This document shows positions 23,820 through 31,966 of a stretch of 41,890 bases of DNA, in pieces. The number at the start of each line of letters is the position of its first letter. Position 1 is the stretch's first letter. This stretch comes from an uncultured Gammaproteobacteria bacterium (lineage in GTDB: Bacteria; Pseudomonadota; Gammaproteobacteria; Pseudomonadales; Pseudohongiellaceae). A program made the position numbers and the translations under genes. Location: the NCBI GenBank assembly GCA_903853385.1, contig CAINTJ010000133.1:1-41890 (forward strand). The letters are read 5' to 3'. Under the pieces are notes generated by a model that ran no database searches, was not told where the DNA came from, and was given only the letters and a program-made list of their open reading frames with translations.

Positions 23820-25400
23820 ATGGTCAAGCCAAAACATTCGATACTGCTGGTCTGCATGCTGTTGGCGGCTACGCTCAGCGCGGCCGAGCCCCAGCCCGCC
23901 AGGCTGGCCAAGGCCGCCATGGATCGCGATTTCGACACAGTGCGTGCCCTGATCGCCGAGCGTGGCGTTGATGTCAACGCATTGGGTCCCTATGAAACGC
24001 CTGCGCTGCACTGGATTGTGCGGGTGGAAGACAAGGAGCTGACCAAAAGATTGCTTGATGCCGGAGCCAATCCCAATCTGCCCAATGCCCTGGGGCTGTT
24101 GCCACTGCATCTCGCCATCGAGAATGGCGACGCCGGGATGGTGCGCCTGCTGCTTGACCGCGGCGCTGATCCGCGACGTGCGGATCGTACCGGCGAAAGC
24201 CCGCTGTACCAGGCGGCGCGCGGCGGCTCGGTCGAGATCGTCAACCTGCTGCTGCTGAAAAACGGAGTCGAAGTTGATGCGCGCGAGCCGGCCTTCGACC
24301 AGACGCCGCTGATGGCGGCCATTCGCAGCGGCGCGCTGGACGTGGCGAAGGCGCTGATCGGCAAGGGCGCCAATGTCAACGCCGTGGGCAAGACTGGCGA
24401 GCTCTCCAAATTCCGCCTGCCTGCGAGCAATGCCGGCTCCAAGGGCGTGGGCATCGTGCGCGGTGGTTGGCCCGAGCAGGGCGAGCGTGCGCCGGTTGGC
24501 GGTGGCAAGACCCCGCTGCAGTACGCCACTCGCAGCGGCAATCTGGCATTGGTCAAATTGCTGGTTGAGGCCGGTGCTGCTATTGAGCAGGCCGAACCTA
24601 ACGGCCTGACGCCCTTGCTCAATGCCGTGCTCAACGCCTCGGTGGAGAGCCAGGGTCGCGTGCAGGCCAAACACATGGAAGTCGCCCAATATCTGATCAG
24701 TCGCGGGGCCAATGTCAACGCGATGGACTGGTACGGCGAAACTCCGTTGTGGGCCGCCGTGGTGCTGCGCAATCTCGATCTGGGTGGGCCCGGCAAAGAC
24801 AATGGCATCGACCGCACAGCTGCATTGGGTCTGGTCCGCACTCTGCTGGAAAAAGGAGCCAATCCCAATGTACGAACCAAAGAGCAACCGCCCGAGCACA
24901 GGTTCCTGACGCGGCTTGGTGATCTGTCGTGGGTAGACTTTACCGGGCAAACTCCATTTCTGCGGGCGGCGCTGGCAGGTGACGTAAGCACGATGAAACT
25001 GCTGGTTGAACATGGCGCCGATCCCAACATTGCCACCTTGTCCGGCACCACGCCGCTGATGGCAGCTGCCGGTGTCAACTGGGTGATTAGCCAGACCTTC
25101 GATGAAGGCGCCGAGCATCTGCTGGAAGCGGTGAAATACGCGCATTCACTTGGCAATGATGTCAATGCAGTCAACTCGATGGGTCTGACTGCTGTGCACG
25201 GTGCCGCCAACCGCGGCTCCGACGACATCATTCGCTGGCTGGCGGCCCACGGTGCCCGACTCGATGTCGCCGACAAGGAAAAGCGCACACCAGTGATCTG
25301 GGCGCATGGAGTATTTCTCGCCACGCATCCGCCGGTCGACCGGCCGCAGACCGTGGCATTGATTGAAGATCTGCTCAAACAACAAACCAAGGGGAACTGA
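23820..25400 (+). CDS. Exported ankyrin-repeat protein
   Basis: The 526-residue protein has a Sec signal (cleaved near LSAAE) followed almost entirely by ankyrin repeats. Recurrent units read like 'GLLPLHLAIENGDAGMVRLLLDRGADP', 'GESPLYQAARGGSVEIVNLLL', 'KTPLQYATRSGNLALVKLLVEAGA' and 'QTPFLRAALAGDVSTMKLLVEHGADP', about ten in all. Longer insertions fall near residues 185-230 and 330-380. It has no catalytic domain, so it is likely a periplasmic scaffold for the other three products. It starts 10 bases after the DUF1552 stop with a GAGGAAG ribosome site, and its TGA shares a base with the ATG of the VOC gene. Confidence 0.93.
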   Translation: MVKPKHSILLVCMLLAATLSAAEPQPARLAKAAMDRDFDTVRALIAERGVDVNALGPYETPALHWIVRVEDKELTKRLLDAGANPNLPNALGLLPLHLAIENGDAGMVRLLLDRGADPRRADRTGESPLYQAARGGSVEIVNLLLLKNGVEVDAREPAFDQTPLMAAIRSGALDVAKALIGKGANVNAVGKTGELSKFRLPASNAGSKGVGIVRGGWPEQGERAPVGGGKTPLQYATRSGNLALVKLLVEAGAAIEQAEPNGLTPLLNAVLNASVESQGRVQAKHMEVAQYLISRGANVNAMDWYGETPLWAAVVLRNLDLGGPGKDNGIDRTAALGLVRTLLEKGANPNVRTKEQPPEHRFLTRLGDLSWVDFTGQTPFLRAALAGDVSTMKLLVEHGADPNIATLSGTTPLMAAAGVNWVISQTFDEGAEHLLEAVKYAHSLGNDVNAVNSMGLTAVHGAANRGSDDIIRWLAAHGARLDVADKEKRTPVIWAHGVFLATHPPVDRPQTVALIEDLLKQQTKGN

Positions 25401-26269
25401 TGAACAAGCCAATCCGTAAATTCGTGTGCATCGCTCTGGCTGCGCTGGCGCTACCGTTGACCGCTCTGTCCGCGTCGTTGCCCCTCAATACGCCGGGCCT
25501 CGATCACTTCGATGTGATGGTGCCCAACGTCGAGACCACTACCAAGTTCTACATGAACGTGTTCAAGACTACGCTGCATGCCCAACCTTTCCAGGGTGGC
25601 TTCCGCTATTTCATATTGCTGGGACCATTGCCGGAAAATCGGGCTGTGGGTTATCTGGCCATTGGTGATGCCCGTGGCCGCGGTACCTACATTGGTCATT
25701 TCTGCACATCGGTAGTGGACTGGCGCCAGAACAGCAATGCTATTTTCGATGAGATGAAAACAGCCTTCCGTGGTGCCGGTTTGGGTGAGTTCCCGGGTTC
25801 CACTGGCGTGGGCGGAATCTTCCAGGACCCTGACGGCATCGAAATCCAGTTCCTGCCTTCTCCCGACACACTGGTCACTGCTGCAGTCCCTTCGGATCTG
25901 GTGCCGCCACAGCAAGGTCTCGTCATGCCACTGCGAGTCGACAATGTTCTGGTGCAGGTGTCCAGCCTCGACAAGGCACTTACCTATTACCGTTTGCTAT
26001 ACGGCAAAGAAAGCAGCCGTGATGATGAAGGGCGCGTGATTTTTTCTTTTGCCAATGGTTCGCGCCTGATTCTGGAGCAGACCCACTATGTCTATGGTCA
26101 GGCCAAGACGCACATTGCCCGCATTGGCATACGGGTCGAGCCCTTCGACAAGGCCAAGGTGGGCGCTGCCATCACTAAGTTGGGCGCTACTATGCTGGAC
26201 GCGAAGGAAGCCGGCGTGCTGCGCTTCCGTGATCCCGACGGTAATGTGGTTGAACTGGTACCGCGCTGA
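25400..26269 (+). CDS. Exported double VOC-domain (glyoxalase/dioxygenase-fold) protein
   Basis: The 289-residue protein has a Sec signal (LTALSA-S) and two vicinal-oxygen-chelate modules. In the first, a metal triad can be picked out: His36 (GLDHFDVMV), His100 (TYIGHFCTSV) and Glu148 (DPDGIEIQF). The second (from about residue 176) has Asn where the first His should be (VDNVLVQV) but retains 'FRDPDGNVVELVP', so it may have lost metal binding. VOC enzymes include extradiol dioxygenases, glyoxalase I and epimerases; an exported one is unusual. The start overlaps the ankyrin gene stop (TGATG). It is the last gene of the operon. Confidence 0.92.
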   Translation: MNKPIRKFVCIALAALALPLTALSASLPLNTPGLDHFDVMVPNVETTTKFYMNVFKTTLHAQPFQGGFRYFILLGPLPENRAVGYLAIGDARGRGTYIGHFCTSVVDWRQNSNAIFDEMKTAFRGAGLGEFPGSTGVGGIFQDPDGIEIQFLPSPDTLVTAAVPSDLVPPQQGLVMPLRVDNVLVQVSSLDKALTYYRLLYGKESSRDDEGRVIFSFANGSRLILEQTHYVYGQAKTHIARIGIRVEPFDKAKVGAAITKLGATMLDAKEAGVLRFRDPDGNVVELVPR

Positions 26270-26430
26270 TAAAGAATGATGCTGGCGCCCCATCCAGTCA
26301 GTAAGGGGAGAAAACCAGTGGAGTCCATACAGGACGCATAGAGCCGCAAAATAAGCACAAATCAATGAAGAAAAGCTTTCACACAATCAATGCTTGCGGC
26401 ATGCTCGCTACGAACCAGGAGAGCCCCATC

Positions 26431-27438
26431 ATGAAATGTGTTTATGCAACTACGTGCCTGCTTGCGTGCAGTTTTTTGCTCAATGCCCAGCCTTCACTCG
26501 GCCAGAGCGGAGATAAATTGATCCAGACACACGTGGATGCAGCGCGCGCTGCTGCTGGCAAGGATCATGCTTTCATATTCGGTCGTCTGTGCGAAGGACC
26601 GATAAAAGCCGTCAAAGCCAGCCCGGTGACCGGCGCTGTACCGGAGGCTTTAGCTTCCACGGATCCCGCGCGGCAATGGTATGCCGAGCCGTCACGCGTT
26701 TTTGACGATCTCTTCTTTCTCGGGCAAACAGCCTTTTCTGTCTGGGGCTTGCGCACTTCAGCAGGCATCATTCTGGTCGATTCGATTTTTGATTATTCCG
26801 TGGAAGCGGAAGTGATCGAAGGATTGCGCAAACTCGGGATTGACCCGGCCGAGATTCGTTACGTGATTATCAGTCATGCCCACGGCGACCATAGCGGTGG
26901 TGCCGGAATTTTGCAGCAGCACGGCGCCAGAATCGTGATGTCGGCAGCCGACTGGGATCTGTATGAAGCAGGCAAGGACAAGATAAAAGCCAAGCGCGAT
27001 ATCGTGGCGACTGATGGTATGGAAATAAAACTGGGTGACAGCAAAGTGCATGTTTATCTCACCCCCGGCCACACGCATGGCACCATTTCGACCGTGCTCC
27101 CTGTCCATGAAAATGGCCAAGCGCATGTGGCAGCATTATGGGGAGGTACCTTGTTCAATTTCAAAGGCACTCCGGAAGATCCGCTGGACCAGCGGCTCAA
27201 GGACTATGCTGCCTCTGCAGTCCATTTCCAGCAAGTCACGCAGGCAGCGGGAGCCGATATCCTGTTGTCCAATCATACGGCGTACGACGGCACCACCCTG
27301 AAACTGCCGATGTTGGCGCAGCGAAAGCCGGGTGATGCCAATCCATATATTATTGGCAAGGATGCCGTGCACAGGTATCTGAAAGTGGCCGAAGAGTGCG
27401 CTATCGCTGCAGGCCTGGTCGAATCTGCCAGTCACTGA
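26431..27438 (+). CDS. Secreted metallo-beta-lactamase-fold protein, subclass-B3-like
   Basis: The 335-residue protein has a Sec signal and the zinc motif SHAHGDHSGG (His149, His151, Asp153, His154). It also has PGHTHGTIS (His214) and LLSNHTAYDG (His282), the same ligand order as subclass B3 enzymes. 'GARIVMSAADWDLYE' also matches the B3 helix region. The sequence before the fold ('AFIFGRLCEGPIKAV', 'DDLFFLGQTAFSVWGLRTSAGIILVDSIFDY') is family-typical. Beta-lactamase activity is possible but unproven; related proteins include non-lactamase periplasmic hydrolases. ATG 26431 is chosen for the GGAG nine bases upstream and the signal peptide; the frame extends to 26365. It stands 161 bases after the VOC gene and may be separate. 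Confidence 0.9.
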   Translation: MKCVYATTCLLACSFLLNAQPSLGQSGDKLIQTHVDAARAAAGKDHAFIFGRLCEGPIKAVKASPVTGAVPEALASTDPARQWYAEPSRVFDDLFFLGQTAFSVWGLRTSAGIILVDSIFDYSVEAEVIEGLRKLGIDPAEIRYVIISHAHGDHSGGAGILQQHGARIVMSAADWDLYEAGKDKIKAKRDIVATDGMEIKLGDSKVHVYLTPGHTHGTISTVLPVHENGQAHVAALWGGTLFNFKGTPEDPLDQRLKDYAASAVHFQQVTQAAGADILLSNHTAYDGTTLKLPMLAQRKPGDANPYIIGKDAVHRYLKVAEECAIAAGLVESASH

Positions 27439-27483
27439 ACCCGTGTCTGGCTGTGATGGCAAGCCAAGGGCTGCAATCGTAGT

Positions 27484-27648
27484 TCACAAACCGCGCATCA
27501 AACCCAGCAGGCCGTTGACGATGCCTGCCTCGGCGCAACCCGGTTTCAGTCGCGAACCCAGCACGGTAAATACATTGCGGCCATAGGCATCCTCGCTGGG
27601 AATGTAACCAGTGGGGGCGGAGCCAAGGCGGCGGATACGAAACAGCAT
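27484..27648 (-). CDS. Small hypothetical protein (54 residues)
   Basis: A short frame begins MLFRIRRLGSAPTGYIPSED and ends VNGLLGLMRGL. An AGGAGA ribosome site lies about eight bases before the ATG, which is the main reason to list it. It has no signal peptide or membrane segment and I do not recognise it. The block PSEDAYGRNVFTVLGSRLKPG could be the end of a larger, lost gene. It may be a gene remnant rather than a functional small protein. Confidence 0.3.
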   Translation of the reverse strand: MLFRIRRLGSAPTGYIPSEDAYGRNVFTVLGSRLKPGCAEAGIVNGLLGLMRGL

Positions 27649-27778
27649 GACTAGTTCTCCTGGTGCAAGAGGGTGTGATCAGCGTGTTGGCGGCGAGTTC
27701 TGTTGCATCACTGCCGGCAGTTCACCTTTGGAGGCAGTGTCCGAATGCTCGATGCCCCGGTGATTCTCTATTCACAAC

Positions 27779-27910
27779 ATGTCGAACCAGGCAACTGGGC
27801 ACCTCAAGTATATCGCCGGGCGTGGTGTGTTCAAGGTCGAAAACAATGCGATAAGACTGGTAGAGTCGGTGTTTGCCAGCATGCCTTACAACATGCCGTC
27901 GGTGTGGTAA
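27779..27910 (+). pseudogene. Unrecognised short ORF or gene remnant (43 residues)
   Basis: A frame reads MSNQATGHLKYIAGRGVFKV, then ENNAIRLVESVFASMPYNMP and a final SVW. The GVFKVENNAIRL stretch faintly resembles the last strands of SnoaL/limonene-epoxide-hydrolase-like proteins ('GVFEVxDGKI'), suggesting a 3' remnant. The neighbouring 27650-28030 otherwise holds nothing convincing. Low confidence. Confidence 0.2.
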
Positions 27911-28034
27911 GTGGCGGCCGCATAAAGCTAGCGTTGGCGCTTGCGGGAATTCATAATAGCGTTGACGTATTTTTAATACCAAAAAGACCGTGACCTTTAG
28001 GGTCTTGCTGCGCAGCGGCAAATGGAACACACAG

Positions 28035-28511
28035 ATGAATGCAAAAGTTGTGGCTATATTTACTACCGCCGCAGCCGGGTCAGCACTGGCGTCGATCGAG
28101 GCGGCTGCGCTTGAAAGCGGCAAAGGCCTGGTCGGCGATCGCTATTACCGGCGCAATGGCACTTTTTCCAAGAAGCTTGCCTCTGCGCAGGACTGGGAGA
28201 TCACGCTTATCGAGCAGGAGGAAATTGACCGCTTCACAGTTGAGGAGAATTCCCGATTTACCGCTGCCGACTTTCGCCGCAACATTGTCACCAGCGACAT
28301 CCGGCTTAACGACCTGGTGGAGCGCCGTTTTTGCGTGGGCTCAGCAGTGCTTGAGGGTATCCGTCTTTGCGAGCCCTGTGCATACCTGACCAGGTTTCTG
28401 GGGCCAGCCTCGATAACCGCACTGGCGCATCGAGCCGGTCTGCGGGCGCGTATTGTGCGCTCAGGGGTGGTGCGTACTGGCGATTCCATTGAGGAGTTCA
28501 AGTCCGGCTGA
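28035..28511 (+). CDS. MOSC domain-containing protein
   Basis: The 158-residue protein fits the stand-alone MOSC (molybdenum cofactor sulfurase C-terminal) domain. It shows 'GSALASIEAAALESGKGLVGDRYY', 'ITLIEQEEIDRF', 'FTAADFRRNIVTSDIRLNDL' and the conserved cysteine region RLCEPCAYL (Cys112, Cys115). Such proteins handle sulfur transfer or reduction involving molybdenum cofactor. This fits the molybdenum hydroxylase genes 600 bases downstream, although the intervening decayed cytochrome gene separates them. ATG 28035 is preferred over the upstream frame start (27990) because the domain begins there. The ribosome site is weak. Confidence 0.9.
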   Translation: MNAKVVAIFTTAAAGSALASIEAAALESGKGLVGDRYYRRNGTFSKKLASAQDWEITLIEQEEIDRFTVEENSRFTAADFRRNIVTSDIRLNDLVERRFCVGSAVLEGIRLCEPCAYLTRFLGPASITALAHRAGLRARIVRSGVVRTGDSIEEFKSG

Positions 28512-28578
28512 CTCCCGCAGCCGGATGCAGAGGTGTTTGAGTCTGGATCAAAACTCTTCCCCAAACCGCTCCTGCTGC

Positions 28579-28847
28579 CTACTTCGCCAACCGCTTGCTC
28601 ACATAGCCTGCCACATCCCGCAACTGCTCCGGTTTGAACACGTTGGCAAACGCCGGCATCGTGTTGCGGCCATTGGCGATGGTCTCGGCCATCTGCGTCA
28701 CAGTGAGTTTGCTCACGGTCAGATCGGCGCCTGGCTCAGCCCTGCCGGTGAAAACGCGGTGGAGTTCTGGCCCACGGCTAGCGAGCAGCTGGCCAGCAAG
28801 ACCAGGGATGTCAACAAGAGGCAGACTGTGGGTAAGGAATTTTTCAA
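28579..28847 (-). pseudogene. Decayed cytochrome c lipoprotein, haem motif deleted
   Basis: On the minus strand a lipoprotein signal (CLLLTSLVLLASCS, lipobox LASC) begins from a TTG at 28847 and runs to a TGA near 28735. In another frame there follows a clear cytochrome c C-terminus: 'TVTQMAETIANGRNTMPAFA' and 'NVFKPEQLRDVAGYVSKRLAK', ending at a TAG (28579-28581). The region that should hold CxxCH is missing and the two parts are out of frame. A deletion of the haem-binding core therefore explains it. It sits divergently beside the molybdenum hydroxylase genes, which often have a cytochrome c partner. Confidence 0.7.
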
Positions 28848-28944
28848 AATAGAAGCTTCACGAGTGATATTCCTGTTTTTTTTCGGTAGGCAGCCGGTAG
28901 TACGTTACTGCATAAATCCATAAAACCAAAATCCAGGAAAGTGC

Positions 28945-29106
28945 ATGCGCAATTTTGTTGGTTTGCTGCCGGCTGTGCTGCTGCTTGCCAGTTCCGCAGC
29001 CTGCGCCTGCCTATCTCTACAACAACGACTGGCGGCCTTCGGCCGTGAAGGCCGGCTAGCAGTGACGCCCGCCCGTAGTTGTCGTAAGCTGCAGCAGTAC
29101 CGCTAA
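28945..29106 (+). CDS. Small ORF with signal-peptide-like start (53 residues)
   Basis: The frame starts MRNFVGLLPAVLLLASSAAC, a good Sec or lipoprotein signal, after an AGGA site six bases upstream. It then runs 33 residues with no recognisable motif before a TAA. In another frame the continuation would read PAYLYNNDWRPSAVKAG and stop. It is therefore unclear whether this is a small secreted protein or the frameshifted relic of one. It ends 17 bases before the 2Fe-2S subunit gene. Confidence 0.3.
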   Translation: MRNFVGLLPAVLLLASSAACACLSLQQRLAAFGREGRLAVTPARSCRKLQQYR

Positions 29107-29123
29107 AGGAGACACCTGCTGCC

Positions 29124-29636
29124 ATGCCCCGATATATGCTGCTGATTGATGGCGTCAAGCGTGAGGTAGACGCCGATGCCGACATGCCCTTGCTCTATGC
29201 CTTGCGTGGCGAGCTGGCCCATAAAGGCCCCAAGTTCGGTTGCGGACTCGCGCAGTGCGGGGCTTGCACGATAATTCTTGACGGCACTGCCACGCGTTCG
29301 TGCGTGTTGCCTATCTCGGCCGTGGGTGCTGCGAAGATTCGCACGCTGGATGGGCTCGGCACTGCCGGCAAGCCGCATCCGGTGCAAGCCGCCTTCATCG
29401 CGGAAGAAGCCGCCCAGTGTGGTTATTGCACCAATGGCTGGGTAATGACCACAGCTGCCGCCCTCGAAAAAAACCCCCACGTCACTGATGACGAAATCCG
29501 CACCATGCTCACCGGCCTCAAGTGCCGCTGCGGCACCCATATGTCAATCATGCGCGCGGTACGCCGCGCAGCGGATGCGATGGTGCGCGCCACCGCCGAC
29601 ACCACGCTGTTTACTGATGCAACCCGGGAGGCTTGA
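29124..29636 (+). CDS. 2Fe-2S subunit of a molybdenum hydroxylase (IorA/XdhC-like small subunit)
   Basis: The 170-residue protein carries two [2Fe-2S] clusters. The plant-ferredoxin-type cluster uses Cys40, Cys45, Cys48 and Cys60 (KFGCGLAQCGAC...RSC). The second cluster uses Cys99, Cys102, Cys134 and Cys136 (QCGYC...KCRCG). This is the small subunit of xanthine-oxidase-superfamily enzymes of the two-subunit IorAB type, which lack a separate FAD subunit. It has no signal peptide of its own and would be carried out by the Tat signal of its partner. AAGGAG lies upstream with a long spacer (12). The large-subunit gene starts two bases after its stop. Confidence 0.94.
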   Translation: MPRYMLLIDGVKREVDADADMPLLYALRGELAHKGPKFGCGLAQCGACTIILDGTATRSCVLPISAVGAAKIRTLDGLGTAGKPHPVQAAFIAEEAAQCGYCTNGWVMTTAAALEKNPHVTDDEIRTMLTGLKCRCGTHMSIMRAVRRAADAMVRATADTTLFTDATREA

Positions 29637-29638
29637 AC

Positions 29639-31939
29639 ATGAGTCATGCTAACGACATCACGTCAGTGCCGGGTCGCCGCCGCTTTCTGCAACGCAGTGC
29701 CTCACTGGTGTTTGCTCTCGGCAATACCGGCATGTTATCGCTGCTGACGCTCACTGCAGCAGATGCACAAACGCTGGCGATGGCACCACGTGCCATTGGC
29801 CCCAACAGCCTTGATTCCTGGCTGGCGTTCGATACTGCCGGCAATATCACCGCCTTCTTCGGCAAGATGGACATGGGGCAGGGGGTCGACACTGCCATTG
29901 CCCAGGTGGTTGCCGAAGAACTTGATGTTGATGTGGCGCAGGTCAGCGTGGTGATGGGTGATACCCACCGCACGCCCAACCAGGGTGGTGCCAGCGGCTC
30001 CAGTGGTTGTCGGCAGGGAGCGGTGGCCTTGCGCAATGCGGCCGCAGAAGCCCGCCGCGTGCTGGTAGCACGCGCCAGTGACAAACTGGGTATGGCGGCT
30101 GACCAGTTGGTGGTAAGCAATGGGCTGGTGCAGGTGCAGCGTGATCCCAGGCGTGCGGTCAGTTACCGCGAGCTTATCAAGGAAGGCTTTGCCACTGAGC
30201 TTGACTGGAACAAACGCTATGGCAATGCGCTGGTGGTGAGTGGCAGCGCCAAACCGAAAGCACCCGCTGACTATAAGGTGGTGGGTACCGCCGTGCCGCG
30301 CAAGGACATCACCGGCAAGGTCATGGCCACCACCGAATATTGTCATCACGTCACTTTGCCTGGCATGGTGCATGGCCGTACCATTCGGCCGCCCGTGGCC
30401 AACGCGGTGCCGGTGAGTGTTGATGAAAGTTCGATCAAGGCCTATCCGGATGCCCGCGTGGTACGCAAAGGCGATTTCATTGCGGTGGTTGCCAACACCG
30501 AATGGCATGCCATCAAGGCCGCACGTGAGCTCAAGGTCACCTGGAGTGCAACCACAGCGCCGTTCCCGCCTCAGCAAAAATTGTTCGATTACATTCGTAA
30601 CACACCGGCCGCATCCGACAGCTCCAAAGGCGGCTTCGGCGGCACACCCTATGATGCCGCGCCGGTCTTGGCCGCCATCAACCGCGCCAGCAAACGTGTC
30701 GAAGCCGAATATGAAGTGCCATTCCAGTCCCATGCGCGCATGGGGCCATCGGTAGGCCTGGCGGATGTGAAGCACGATGCAGCGCTGATCTATTCCGATA
30801 CGCAAAAACCGCATGACCAGCGCGACGGTCTTGCCAAATTCCTGGGCTTGCCACCTGACAAGGTACGCGTGATCTGGAAACCAGGTCCGGGCTCCTACGG
30901 TCGCAGCGATGCCGACGAAGCGGTGTTCGAAGCAGCGCTGTTGTCGCAGCTGCTGGGCGTACCGGTGCGCGTGCAATGGATGCGCCACGAAGGCCACGGC
31001 TGGGATCCGAAAGCGCCCGCGTGTGTAATCGCTTGCAAGGCCGGACTCGAGGCCAGTGGCAACATCAATGGCTGGTATTTCCATGCCAAGGGTTTTTCCG
31101 GCTGGGATGTCTATTTCAACGCCGCTGATCCGCGCGACACCCTGGTCGGCCAGCTCACCGGCCTGGTCAAAGCCGACGCCCACAATTTTGGCGCGCCGGT
31201 AGAATCCTATGCCTTCCCCAATAGCGTCAAATTCTGGGAGACCGTGCCCACTTTTCTGGCCAAGGCGTCGCCGTTGCGTAGCTCGCACATGCGCGCACCG
31301 CAAGAGCCGCAGGTGCATTTCGCGCATGAAAGTTTTATCGACGAAGTGGCGCATGCCGCTGGCAACGACCCCATCGCCTTGCGACTCAAGCATTTGCATG
31401 ACCCGCGCGAGATCGCGGTGCTGGAAGCCGTGGCCAAACTCGCCAACTGGCAACCACGCACTGGTAAGGAGCCGAAACCAACCGGTAATGTGATGAAAGG
31501 GCGTGGGGTTTCCTTGTGTTCCACGTTCGGCGGCTATGTCGCCACTGTGGTTGAAGTGGAAGTCGCACGCGACACCGGTCGCATCTGGCCACGCCGCATT
31601 TTTGTGGCGCACGACTGCGGCCTCATCATCAATCCGCAGGCATTGCGAACCACCATCGAAGGCAATGTGGTGCAGGGCCTCAGTCGCACGCTGTACGAAG
31701 AAGTCAAATTTGACGAGAGCAATGTGCTGAGTGTGGACTGGCTGAGCTATCCGATTCTCGATATCAAGGATGCGCCGGAAGCCATCGAGATAGTCACCCT
31801 CAATCGCCCGGATCAACCTGCGGGCGGGGCCGGTGAACCTTCGCATGTGACGATCCCGGCCGCGGTCGCCAATGCAGTATTCGATGCGACCGGCGTACGG
31901 GTGCGACGCTTGCCGCTGAAACTGCCAAAGCTGGCCTGA
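29639..31939 (+). CDS. Molybdopterin-binding large subunit (IorB-type isoquinoline/aldehyde oxidoreductase)
   Basis: The 766-residue protein starts with a Tat signal (GRRRFLQRSASLVF). It has the duplicated Ald_Xan_dh_C2 arrangement of IorB proteins: 'FGKMDMGQGVDTAIAQVVAEEL', 'NQGGASGSSGCRQGAVALRNAAAEARRVL', 'FQSHARMGPSVGLADV' and 'ATVVEVEVARDTGRIWPRRIFVAHDCGLIINPQ'. The C-terminal GGAGEPSH contains the conserved catalytic Glu. With the 2Fe-2S subunit it should hydroxylate N-heteroaromatics or oxidise aldehydes in the periplasm. ATG 29639 is chosen over TTG 29633 because GGGAGG lies eight bases before it. The natural electron acceptor would be a cytochrome c, and the adjacent one is decayed. 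Confidence 0.94.
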   Translation: MSHANDITSVPGRRRFLQRSASLVFALGNTGMLSLLTLTAADAQTLAMAPRAIGPNSLDSWLAFDTAGNITAFFGKMDMGQGVDTAIAQVVAEELDVDVAQVSVVMGDTHRTPNQGGASGSSGCRQGAVALRNAAAEARRVLVARASDKLGMAADQLVVSNGLVQVQRDPRRAVSYRELIKEGFATELDWNKRYGNALVVSGSAKPKAPADYKVVGTAVPRKDITGKVMATTEYCHHVTLPGMVHGRTIRPPVANAVPVSVDESSIKAYPDARVVRKGDFIAVVANTEWHAIKAARELKVTWSATTAPFPPQQKLFDYIRNTPAASDSSKGGFGGTPYDAAPVLAAINRASKRVEAEYEVPFQSHARMGPSVGLADVKHDAALIYSDTQKPHDQRDGLAKFLGLPPDKVRVIWKPGPGSYGRSDADEAVFEAALLSQLLGVPVRVQWMRHEGHGWDPKAPACVIACKAGLEASGNINGWYFHAKGFSGWDVYFNAADPRDTLVGQLTGLVKADAHNFGAPVESYAFPNSVKFWETVPTFLAKASPLRSSHMRAPQEPQVHFAHESFIDEVAHAAGNDPIALRLKHLHDPREIAVLEAVAKLANWQPRTGKEPKPTGNVMKGRGVSLCSTFGGYVATVVEVEVARDTGRIWPRRIFVAHDCGLIINPQALRTTIEGNVVQGLSRTLYEEVKFDESNVLSVDWLSYPILDIKDAPEAIEIVTLNRPDQPAGGAGEPSHVTIPAAVANAVFDATGVRVRRLPLKLPKLA

Positions 31940-31966
31940 TCAGCGCGCAAGGCCGCAAGCACGTGG

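Noticed and set aside
23499-25145. 548-codon minus-strand frame opposite the ankyrin gene
   Set aside because: The long frame is a by-product of the GC-rich ankyrin repeats on the plus strand. It has no signal peptide, family pattern or ribosome site.
29735-31846. 703-codon minus-strand frame opposite the molybdenum hydroxylase
   Set aside because: The plus-strand protein has complete IorB motifs. The antisense text is His/Gly-rich and patternless.
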